The position numbers and the translations under genes are program-made. Below are positions 54,966 to 64,000 of a DNA stretch of 64,000 bases, in pieces. Numbering within the stretch: the first letter of the stretch is position 1; each line of letters opens with the position of its first letter. The notes below the pieces were generated by a model. The model worked only from the letters and a program-made list of their open reading frames with translations. It was not told the origin of the DNA and ran no database searches. The DNA is from Musa acuminata AAA Group (lineage: Eukaryota > Streptophyta > Magnoliopsida > Zingiberales > Musaceae): the NCBI RefSeq assembly GCF_036884655.1, contig NC_088340.1, positions 12,141,501-12,205,500 of the forward strand. Reading direction: 5' to 3'.

Positions 54966-57900
54966 TTATGGACAATTTAACATACCTAATTCCCTTCTAA
55001 TGAATTCAAATTGGTCTTCATTTAAAGCTTTTGTAAATATATCTGCTAATTGATGCTTTGTGTCAATGAATTCTAGAACAACATTATTGTTAAGGACATG
55101 ATCGTGTATGAAATGATGCCTAACGTCGATGTGCTTAGTTCTAGAGTGCTGAATTGGATTTTTAGTAAGACATATGGCACTAGTATTATCATATTTTATG
55201 GGAACGTTTTTAAAGTGAATTCCATAGTCTTCTAATGTGTTTTTCATCCAAACAACTTGTGCATAGTATGCACTTGCAGCAATATATTCGGCTTCCGCCG
55301 TAGATAGTGCAACTGAATTTTATTTCTTGGAAGTCCAAGAAACAAGTGCATGTCCTAAAAACTGGCATGTTCCGGATGTACTTTTTCTATCTATCCTGCA
55401 TCCGCCAAAATCGACGTCTGCATAAGCTATTAAATCAAATTTTTCAGATTTTGGATACCACGATCCTAAATTTGGAGTTCCTTTAAGATACCTAAATATT
55501 CTTTTAACACTCTTAAGATGAGATAATTTAGGATTAGATTGAAACCTAGCGCAAAGTCCTACACTAAACATAATATCCGGTCTAGTCGCGGTGAGGTACA
55601 GTAGACTACCTATCATTCCCCTATATATTTTTTGATCGAAATTTTCACTATTTTCATCCATATCTAACTTAGTCGAAGTACTCATAGGGGTTCTTATTGC
55701 TTTTGAATTATCCATGTTAAATCGTTTTAACAATTCTAATGTATATTTAGATTGGTTAAGAAATATATCATCACTAAGTTGTTTGATTTGTAATCCTAAA
55801 AAGAAAGTTAATTCACCCATTAAACTCATTTCAAATTCATGACTCATACATTTGGCAAATGATTCATATAGTGATTCATCCAAGGAGCCAAAAATAATAT
55901 CGTCAACATAAATTTGCACAATAAGAAAATTATTTTCAAAATGTTTAATAAACAATGTAGTATCAACCTTGCCTTTGGTAAAATTATTTAAAATAAGAAA
56001 GGAACTAAGCCTTTCATACCAAGCTCTAGGAGCTTGTTTCAAGCCATAGAGAGCCTTAGTCAATTTGAATACATGATTAGGAAGAAGAGAATTTTCAAAT
56101 CCGGGAGGTTGTTCGACATATACTTCTTCGGAAATAAAACCATTCAAGAAAGCACTTTTGACATCCATTTGAAACAGTTTAAAATTATTACTGCTAGCAT
56201 AGGCAAGGAGCATCCTTATGGCTTCTAATCGAGCCATGGGAGCGAAGGTTTTTTCGTAATCGATACCTTCTTCTTGGTTGAAACCTTTGGCCACTAATCT
56301 AGCCTTGTTTCTAACCACGATACTATTTTCATCTTGCTTGTTTCTAAAGACCCATTTAGTATCAATGACTAAATGGTCACTAGGTCTAGGAACAAGCTTC
56401 CATACCTTATTCCTCTCAAATTGATTCAATTCCTCTTGCATTGCAATAACCCAAAAATCATCTTTTATGGCCTCGTCAATGCATTTAGGTTCGATTTGAG
56501 AAAGGAAAGCGGCGTAGCACAAAAATTCTTGAAAGAGGAATGAGTTTGAACCCCTTTTGATGTATCTCCTATAATTAACTCCTTTGGATGAGCATCTATA
56601 TACTTCCATTCCTTGGGTAAGGAAATTTCGGAAGAAGGTGCATCCAAGTTGCTATTTTGAGGAGGGGGTTCATTTAAATTCAAATTATCAAAACCAAGAT
56701 CATCATCAAAATCATTTTTCTTTAAATTAGAAATTTCATTAAAAACTACATGAATAGACTCTCCTATTACTAAGGTTCTTTTGTTAAAAACCCAAAAAGC
56801 CTTAGAAACGGAAGAGTAACCAAGAAAGATACCTTCATCGGATTTAGCATCAAATTTTTCTAAGGCATCCCTTTCATTCAAAATAAAGCATTTACAACCG
56901 AAAACTTTAAAATAGGAAATAATTGGTTTTTTGTTATTCCATAATTCATAGGGAGTTTTTGATAGGGATGGTCTTATTAGGACTCTATTCATGATGTAGC
57001 AAGTCGTATTTACGGCTTCGACCTAAAAATACTTAGGTAAACTATGTTCATTTAACATCGTTCTTGCCATTTCTTGTAGGTTTCTATTTTTTCTTTCAAC
57101 TACTTCATTTTGTTGGGGATTCCTCGGAGTGGAGAAGTTGTGATTGTATCCATTAACTTCACAAAAATTTTGAAAGTCACGATTTTGAAATTCGCCAGTG
57201 TGATCACTCCGAATTGATGAAATCATGATACCTTTTTCATTTTGAGTGAGTTTACAAAATTTAGAGAAACACTTAAAACAATCACTTTTGTGAGCTAAGA
57301 AATAGGTCCAAGTGTATCTAGTATAGTCATCCACAATTACAAACGCATATTTGCTTCCCCCTAGACTTGTCGTGTCAATTGGTCCAAATAAGTCCAAATG
57401 AATCAATTGTAATGGTCTAGTGGTGCTAATTTGAGTTTTTGGTTTGAAACTAGTTTTTATTTGTTTACCTAGTTGACATGCATCGCATACTTTGTCCTTA
57501 ATAAACTTTATATTTGGAATTCCTTGCACTAATTCTCTAGATGAGATATTAGATATTAGTTTCATGCTTGCATGGCCTAGTCTCCTATGCCAAAGCCAAG
57601 CATAATCATTTAAAGCAGAGAAGCACATTTCATTACTTAGTTCATCAAGGTTGATGGTGTAGACATTATTTTGTTTTAATGCAATCATAGTTATGTTATG
57701 GTTTGGTTTTTCAATAATACACATATTTGATTCAAATCTAACGATATAACCTTTATCGCATAATTGACTAACACTCAAGAGATTATGTTTCAATCCATCA
57801 ACTAGTAAGACATCATCAATAGAAAATTTTAATTTGTTACCTATGGTTCCCTTGCCAATGATTTTGCCTTGGTTGTTGTCTCTGAATGTGACGTACCCTT

Positions 57901-58009
57901 CTTCTTTGCTAGTGAGCATAGAGAAATGAGATGGATCTCCAGTCATATGTCTTGAGCATCCACTATCTAGATACCATCTCTTGCTCCTAGCTTATGATGG
58001 TGTATGTTT
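54966..58009 (-). pseudogene. pol: Sv5 pol, broken
   Basis: Close to the Sv2 pol throughout. It has protease ([20 protein letters not shown]), integrase ([36 protein letters not shown], where Sv2 has HGGEFQ), RT ([24 protein letters not shown], catalytic YVDD in [12 protein letters not shown]) and RNase H (YADVDFGG, where Sv2 has YADADFGG, and STAEAEY). Breaks are TAG for Trp at 57023-57025 (KYF-stop-VEAVN), a 1-base deletion near 56510 (NFCATP where Sv2 reads NFCANATF) and TAA for Gln at 55320-55322 (WTSKK-stop-NSV). The last segment ends GMLNCP at 54966. It is not functional but only lightly decayed. Confidence 0.92.
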
Positions 58010-59593
58010 CTACAAGAAGGGATTATTTTTAGGTACCCATTTTCTTTTGGGTGCCTTAAAAACTGATTTAACTTGTTCATCATATTGCATAGAATTGATC
58101 ATGGTTCCTTTAGGAACCCAAATTAGTTTGTTCGGACTAATTTTCTTGAATGGACATTTATAAGTTTTATGTCCATATTTGCAACAAAAGTTGCAATTGC
58201 TTTAGTGCCGAACATGTAAGACGGGGCCTTTAATGAAGGTGGTTGGATTTTGGTGAGGACTTCTCACAAATCCGATTCCACTTCTTTTAGGAACGTGACC
58301 CTTATTTGTAAGGATCATGTTCAAAGATTTGCTACCAACCTCGAATTTCTTCAAGGTGTCCTTAAGCAGCAAGTTCTCCTTTTGGAGAGATTCTAGATCA
58401 TGGCATTTTATACATGGAGCTAAACTATCATGATATTCAGTTTTTAATTTATCGATATCACAAGTGAGACTATCATGCTCCTTTTTTAGCAATTTGTATT
58501 TTCTACTAATTGTCTTACATTCATCAAATGACTCATGGAAAGCATTTAATAATTCATGATAAGGTAAATCTGCATCAATTAAATCCGTTACCTCTTCTCC
58601 GATGGCCATTAGGGTGTAATGAGCAACTTGCTCGATGTTGGATTCCTCTCCTTCGGACGCGCTTGAATCATCCCACGTTGCCTTGAGTGCCTTCTTCTTT
58701 GATGTTCTCTTTTTGGCTTGAGGACAATCGTTCTTGTAGTGTCCCGGTTTTTTGCACTCATAGCAAATTACTTGGTCCTTCTTGTGTTCGAATTTATTTT
58801 TTATATTATTTTTAAATTTGTTCTTTCTTAAATATTTTTTAAATTTTTGAGTCAAAAGTGCAATGTCATTGTCACTGTCCTCATCACTTGATGTTCCTTT
58901 CAAGTGGTCTTCTTGTGATGTAAGTGTCATATCCTTCATGTTCTTTGGAAGGAGGTTCTCGAGCTCGTCATGAGCTTGACATGTCATTTCGTAGGTCATT
59001 AGAGACCCAATGAGTTCTTCAAGAGGGAATGTTTTAAGGTCTTTGGCCTTTTGAATGGCCGTAACTTTTGAATTCCAACTTTTAGGGAGGGATCTTAAGA
59101 TTTTAGTTACTAGTTCAAAGTTAATAAAATCTTTACCAAGAGCTTCGAGTCCATTGATGACATCCGTGAACCGGGTGTACATGTCTCCGATGGACTCACT
59201 TGGTTTCATTCGGAAAAGTTCGTAAGAGTGCACAAGGATGTTGATTTTGGACTCTTTCACTCGGCTAGTGCCTTCATGAGTGACCTCAAGAGTTCTCCAA
59301 ATATCAAAAGCCGAATCATAAATTGAAATACGATTAAATTCATTTTTGTCTAGTGCACAAAACAAGGCATTCATAGCCTTTGCGTTTAAAGCAAAAACCT
59401 TCTTCTCTGATTCATTCTATTCGCTCATCGGAAGAGAAGATTTTTGAAATCCGTTTTCAACAATAGTCCAAAGCTCGAAATCCATGGAAATGAGGAAGAT
59501 CCTCATATGAGTCTTCCAATAAGTATAATCCGACCCATTAAACAAGGGTGGACGTGTGATAGAATGACCCTCATGTATGCCGAAGTAAGCCAT
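58010..59593 (-). pseudogene. gag: Sv5 gag, broken
   Basis: Starts MAYFGIHEGHSITRPPLFNG. It is interrupted by TAG for Trp at 59417-59419 (PMSE-stop-NESEKK, where Sv2 reads SEWNESEKK) and by TAA for Gln at 58202-58204 (LHVRH-stop-SNCNFCC). The zinc knuckle CYECKKPGHYKNDCP and the Lys-rich tail are intact. The C-terminal third (AHYTLMAIGEEVTDLIDADL) is closer to Sv1 than to Sv2, a sign of recombination between family members. The boundary TAG lies at 58010-58012, with a second stop (TAA) a few codons on, as in Sv1. Confidence 0.9.
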
Positions 59594-59631
59594 CTCTCTT
59601 GGGTATCAAACCAAATATGAGAGTGAGCCTA

Positions 59632-59643
59632 GCTCTGATACCA
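59632..59643 (-). promoter_or_regulatory. Primer binding site of Sv5
   Basis: TGGTATCAGAGC on the minus strand, two bases from the 5' LTR. Confidence 0.88.
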
Positions 59644-59645
59644 AT

Positions 59646-60816
59646 TGTTAGGATCGGAGTGGCACTAAGAGGGGGGGGGGTGAATTAGTGCAGCGAATTA
59701 AAACGTCGGTTTTGACAAATCTTTTGTACGATAAAAATCGAACTCAGAAGTGCTTAACTTGAAAGCGTATTCGTAAAGTTGTGCAGCAAAGGTAATGAGG
59801 AAATAAGGCAAATAAGAAGGTTTACAGTAATGTAAATAGCAGTAATGAAATGCAAACCAGAGATTACGCCGATTTTAAAGTGGTTCGGTCAAATGACCTA
59901 CATCCACTTGCGAGGCCCCTCTTCGATGAGGCTCCCACCTTCCACTAGCAAATCTCTTGAAGGGGAAGGGTAAATACCCCTCTTACAACTTTTTACAAGC
60001 GGTTCACTCTCTTACAGATTTTCAGCAAGAAAGAAGGAGTTGAACACTAGCAAATTGAAAACAAGACTAGCTAAGACTTTTCTAAGACCTTTCTCTCAAT
60101 CAATTGCTTCTCAAAAAAGTTGTAATCTCAGCTGAGATTTGAGAGGTATTTATAGGCCTCAAGAGGATTCAAATTTGGGCTCCAAAATTTGAATTCTCTT
60201 TGGTTTTCCGATGCTGGCGGTGCCACCGCCTGTCAGTGTCTGACACTGACAGTGGACTGGCGGTGCCACCGCCCAGCCAGGCGGTGCCACCGCTTGGCTC
60301 TTCGGTTCATTGGTTGGGCTTTAAATTTAGCCCAAACCAAATCTAATTTTGGGCCCAGTTGGCCCTAACCAGGATATAGGATTATCTCTTAATCCTAATC
60401 CTAATTACAAGTGAACTACATAACTAAAAACATCCTAAGCAAGTTTTCAACCACGAACGTCGAGTCTTGTTTCGGCGAGCTTTCCGACGAACTTCTTCCG
60501 ACAAACTCCCAGCAAGCTCCCGATCTTGTGATGACTTTAACGAGTAGCCGAGCCTTCTCGGTGATCTCCTTGAACCTCCGACGATCTCTTCGGCGAACTT
60601 CCGAAAATTCCGACAGGTTCCCGATTTCTTCTCTGTTGGTTCCGGCAGCATCTCCGACGATTCTTCGGACTCTTAAACGTCCATCGAACTTGACTCCGGT
60701 ATTCTTGCTTTGTATTTTCTGGTTATCGTAGTTAATCCTGCAAACTTAACTCAATAATATGGATTAGATCAATTAACCCATCAATTGATTTTATCATCAA
60801 AATTCGAGATTCAACA
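59646..60816 (-). repeat. Sv5 5' LTR
   Basis: 1171 bases. It differs from the 3' LTR by scattered changes and a loss of about 28 bases in the GC-module array near 60290. TATA box (minus) at 60147-60157. Confidence 0.92.
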
Positions 60817-60821
60817 TAGTC

Positions 60822-61499
60822 TTCGAAACTGTCAGGTAGTTATACCACTCAAACTAGCGATAGTATTGTCAGTTATCAAGGGTGCAGGTGGTAGTGCCAC
60901 CCAGTACTAGCGGTAGTACCACCAGTGCCCCTAAAATTAAGGATGTGATATTTTTTGGCTCTATTTTTGAAGTTATTTCGGGTCTATAAATACTCCATTC
61001 TTTCCCACTTGAAATAACAAAAAATTGAGTAGAAAGGGAAAAGAATACTTGAGTGAAAAAGTGTTGTAATCTCTTTTAAAGTTTAAAGACTCTTCCTCCA
61101 AGAGTTAGAGGTCTTTCTAAGAGAGGAGTGAGATCAAGTGTAAAAGAGAAGCTGTAAGGTTCTCTTCTGAGCCTATCAAAAGTAAAAGAGTTATAAAAGA
61201 GTATTTGATCTTCAGCTATTGAAAGAAGATCGATGGTGAATGCTGATGGCCTCGACAAAAAAGGAATCGGGAGTAGATGTAGGTCAGGATGATCGAACCA
61301 CTATAAACTCAGTTTGTGTTTACTTTATACTTTTCATTCTTTTTATGAACTGATTTAGTTGCTCATTATGGTTACAAATGCTTTCAAGTTAAACATCTTT
61401 CCGATACGGGCTTTTATCGAATGAAGTTTTCCAAATTATCGAAGTTTTTATGAAAGCACTTATTCACCCTCCCTTCATAGTGCTAAAACGATCCTAACA
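60822..61499 (+). repeat. Sv3 3' LTR, second piece
   Basis: Resumes TTCGAAACTGTCAGG after Sv5 and ends ACGATCCTAACA. TATA box GTCTATAAATACTCC at 60982-60996. It aligns with 40000-40660 of the 5' LTR. Confidence 0.8.
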
Positions 61500-62308
61500 A
61501 AACTAGGCGCTCTACAGATATCTCATATCTACACCTCCACTCGTCATAACATCTATCATATTTGTATAACCCTTTAGGCCTGATATTGAGCTGGTCATGA
61601 GCCGATCCTATCAGAACTCCTTCTGACTCAAAACTCCTTCTGATATAATAAATTATTATCTCCATAATAATTTACTTAAATCATCGATTATGGATATACT
61701 ATGTCACTACGCTATAGTCCTCAAATGGTACATACCATGTATCTATAGTCCCTCGTCTATCTAATATCCAAGAGACCGTACATTGGGCATGGTAACGTCA
61801 AGCCCATATAAAATCCTATCTGAGTCTTGCTCTAATTAGATTCTCCTAGAGAACTCCTCTCTCAATCCTATTGACACTAGTCAAGGATTTCGTTTGAGTG
61901 AGCATATATAAGATATTCATCTTGTGATACTAAGAGTGGTTGATCATATATTGACACTCAATTGCCTTCTTAAGATTAGCTACTATTCTCGAGAATCGAT
62001 TATACCAGATCTAGAACTTCCAAACATATAAGTCTACCATCAAAAAATGGAGTACTCAAACAAGATATCTTTAGTGTCTAAAGTCTAAGGATCAGATATA
62101 CAACTGAGACTACGGAATAGCTGTCTGATGAGAAGTATCATTAATCATCTAGCATTCCATAAGTAGATCAATCAGTAAACTCATTCTCCAATGAGCACTT
62201 ACACTATACCTCTAGTGTTCCCACACGAGCAACTATGAGACTAGCTGCCTCCATCATATGGATGAGTATACAGCGTACCGGTCTATCTAGTTATCTCGAT
62301 ATCCTTCT
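61500..62308 (-). repeat. Lj1 LTR, right piece
   Basis: Continues the LTR of 23242-23735 beyond Sv3 and aligns with 62860-63660 of Lj2 (AGGCCTGATAT versus AGGCCCAATAT, TGAGTCTTGCTCTAAT, TTCTCCAATGAGCAC). It lacks the last 300 or so bases that Lj2 has at its U3 end. No ORF of note. Confidence 0.7.
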
Positions 62309-63910
62309 TGATAGGAAATCTTAGGGGCAACATCACATGCATAGTAGAAGAACAAGAAAAACAAAATCCCTAATTTCCCAAAAAGATGTTCATCACCGTG
62401 TAAAGATTGGTGTGTAAAAATTCATGAAATAAACTACATATAGAATATATTGTTACCTAGGGAGATCGTATATCCATGTTTCCTTGCAGATCTCTAGGAA
62501 AGGGTGAAGGAGGTCAAGTGTCCTCCTCTCTAGCGGTGATCCACACAGCAGGGTTACGACGATGCTCCTCAAAACTCCAGGCCTGCTTTGAGATGGAGAG
62601 GGGGAGGAGAATAGGAGAGGCAAGCAAAGGCACTAGCCTATGAACCACTGAATCCCTCCTATTTATAGAGGTCCCCTATCAAACCCTAATGGATCCTTCC
62701 CTAGTGGGTATTGGATCTGCATCCAATTACCCAAGCCTTTTAGATTAGTGGATTGCTATCCAATAATCTCTCATGGGCTCTTATTGGATCTCATCCATGG
62801 GATCTAATAATTCAGGGGCTTATTGGATATCCAATAAGATAGGAGCTCCAGGGGATATCTCATATCCGAACCTCTACTCATCACAATGCCTACCATATGT
62901 GTGTGACCCTCTAGGCCCAATATCGGACTGGCCATGAGTCATACTTGTCAGAACTCCTTCTAATTTAGTGAATTATTATCTCTATAATAATTCACTCGAC
63001 TCATCGACTATGGACGTACTAGGCCACTACGTCGTAGTCCCCAGATCATACAAGAGAATTCAATCCATTGAACCTATTTGTCCTCAGTTACCATACACCT
63101 ATAGTCTCTCATCCATCTAATATCCCAGAGATCATATATCGGGCATGGTGCTATTAGACCCATACGGTTTCTTCTCGAGTCTTGCTCTAATCGGATTCTC
63201 CCGGAGAACTCTTTCTCTATCAATCTGAATGACCCTAGCTAGGGATTTGTCTGAGCAAGAACACATGGGATATTCCTCTCATAATGCCGAGAGTGGATGA
63301 TCCTCTATCAACACTCAATAGCCCTCGTAAGGTCGATTGCCACTCCCAATGACCAGCTGTACTAGATCTGGGACATCCAAACCTATAAGTCTGGTATCAA
63401 AAGGTATAGCACTCATACAGGACATCCTTGGTATCTCAAGTCTAAGGACCAAATACACCACTATGACTACGAAATCGATGTTTGACAATAAGGCATCATC
63501 AACCATCCAGCATTCCGTAAGCGGATCAATCAGTGAACTCATTCTCCAATGAGCACCTGTACTGTATCCCTAGTGTCCCCATATGAGCAGCTATGAGACC
63601 AGCTGCATCCATCATATGGACGGGTATATAACACACCAGTCTGTCCAGTTATCACGATGTCCCTCTCGAGTAACCTATGACCGAGATTATTTAGGATCTA
63701 TGTTCAATGGTGAATCGATCTCATTATCGTGATCTCATCACGATCCGATTCCCATTGCTCAGATCTAAGGACATCTTAATATATACATGCATATATGCAA
63801 TAGTTAATATAAAATGATAAATGTCAAAATATAATAAGCAAAAAGATTCCGCGTCAAGTCACACATGCCATCACTCACGTGATTGGCTTGCTGGGCACCT
63901 ATGACTAGCA
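62309..63910 (-). repeat. Lj2 LTR: 3' LTR of a copia element running off the window
   Basis: About 1602 bases, TGATAGGAAATC...CTATGACTAGCA on the plus strand. It is followed at 63911 by a minus-strand polypurine CAAGTGGGAGATT of the kind usual in Angela/Tork/TAR-type copia, so the element body lies beyond 64000. Lj1 and Lj2 lie head to tail. Confidence 0.7.
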
Positions 63911-64000
63911 ATCTCCCACTTGACCTAAAGTCAATCACCTATGTGTCTGATCCCTATCAGACCCCTGTGACGCTCAAAGACAATCTGAGACAACGGCTTT
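63911..64000 (-). mobile_element. 3' internal end of the Lj2 element
   Basis: Polypurine tract (63911-63923) and about 75 bases of internal DNA. The minus strand ends in GATTGACTTTAGGTCAAGTG, which resembles the pol end and polypurine region of plant copia elements. Too short for a domain call. Confidence 0.5.

Larger units (their letters stand above)
52789..60816 (-). mobile_element. Sv5: Sirevirus element with gag and pol, no ORF2, decayed
   Basis: 8028 bases on the minus strand, with LTRs of 1199 and 1171 bases and perfect duplications TAGTC (52784-52788, 60817-60821). It has PBS, gag, complete pol order and two polypurine tracts. ORF2 is absent. At least four nonsense changes and one frameshift disable gag-pol. 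It lies in the Sv3 3' LTR. Confidence 0.93.
23736..61499 (+). mobile_element. Sv3: old Sirevirus element, heavily nested
   Basis: The outer shell of most of the window. The 5' LTR is 23736-23807 plus 39419-40660, then a decayed gag (40690-42400), a lost middle, the 3' region (51586-52176) and the 3' LTR (52177-52788 plus 60822-61499). The two LTRs are clearly homologous but diverged by roughly a tenth by eye. Flanks are CAAAC on the left and AAAC on the right, a nearly perfect duplication. It is inserted in the Lj1 LTR. Later insertions are Gy1 with Gy2, Sv4 with La-R and Co1, and Sv5. Confidence 0.75.

Noticed and set aside
1..64000. Endogenous pararetrovirus (banana streak virus type)
   Set aside because: No movement-protein or coat-protein motif and no virus-type gene order; all RT domains sit in LTR elements with integrase or in copia/gypsy order.

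Overview
The window is plant nuclear DNA made almost entirely of LTR retrotransposons inserted into one another. I see no host gene, rRNA, tRNA gene, CRISPR array or bacterial feature. Sirevirus-type (SIRE/Maximus) Ty1-copia elements with LTRs rich in GGCGGTGGCACCGCC modules, together with chromoviruses, point to a monocot. My recognition of these protein families suggests Musaceae (Musa or Ensete), but that is memory rather than a search result.

Layout. La-L is a coding-poor LTR element on the minus strand (827-2847 and 11910-12017). Sv1 is a complete pol-less Sirevirus derivative on the minus strand (2848-11904, target-site duplication TATTA) sitting inside the La-L LTR. Gy3 is the leader and 5' LTR of a Reina-like gypsy element (12018-12122, 21447-22934), split by Sv2. 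Sv2 is a nearly intact Sirevirus on the plus strand (12123-21441, duplication GTTCT) with gag, pol and an extra ORF2. From 22935 to the end lies an old copia LTR family (Lj). Lj1 (23242-62308) was opened by a Sirevirus, Sv3 (23736-61499). Sv3 in turn holds four blocks: Gy1, a Reina-like chromovirus in its 5' LTR (23808-39413, duplication CGCAG); Gy2, a Tekay/Del-like chromovirus inside Gy1 (28962-38830, duplication GACGC); a truncated Sirevirus, Sv4, fused to a second La copy, La-R, which carries the Tork/Tnt1-like copia Co1 (44834-48415, duplication GGGAG); and Sv5, a decayed Sirevirus in the Sv3 3' LTR (52789-60816, duplication TAGTC). A second Lj LTR (62309-63910) closes the window.

How the parts work. 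Each element carries LTR promoter and terminator signals, a primer binding site matching the 3' end of initiator tRNA-Met, gag (particle protein), pol (protease, integrase, reverse transcriptase, RNase H) and a polypurine tract. Only Sv2 looks close to autonomous. The others are broken mainly by C-to-T type nonsense changes, as expected from methylated, silenced DNA.

The most interesting signals are these. Sv1 has an ORF2 block exactly where pol should be. A UAG at the gag/pol boundary is conserved in four divergent Sireviruses and also resembles a 3' splice site. Palindromic GC modules lie upstream of every Sirevirus TATA box and reappear upstream of ORF2. A second polypurine tract lies inside the 3' region. 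A tandemly triplicated PBS/LTR-edge unit occurs in Gy3.
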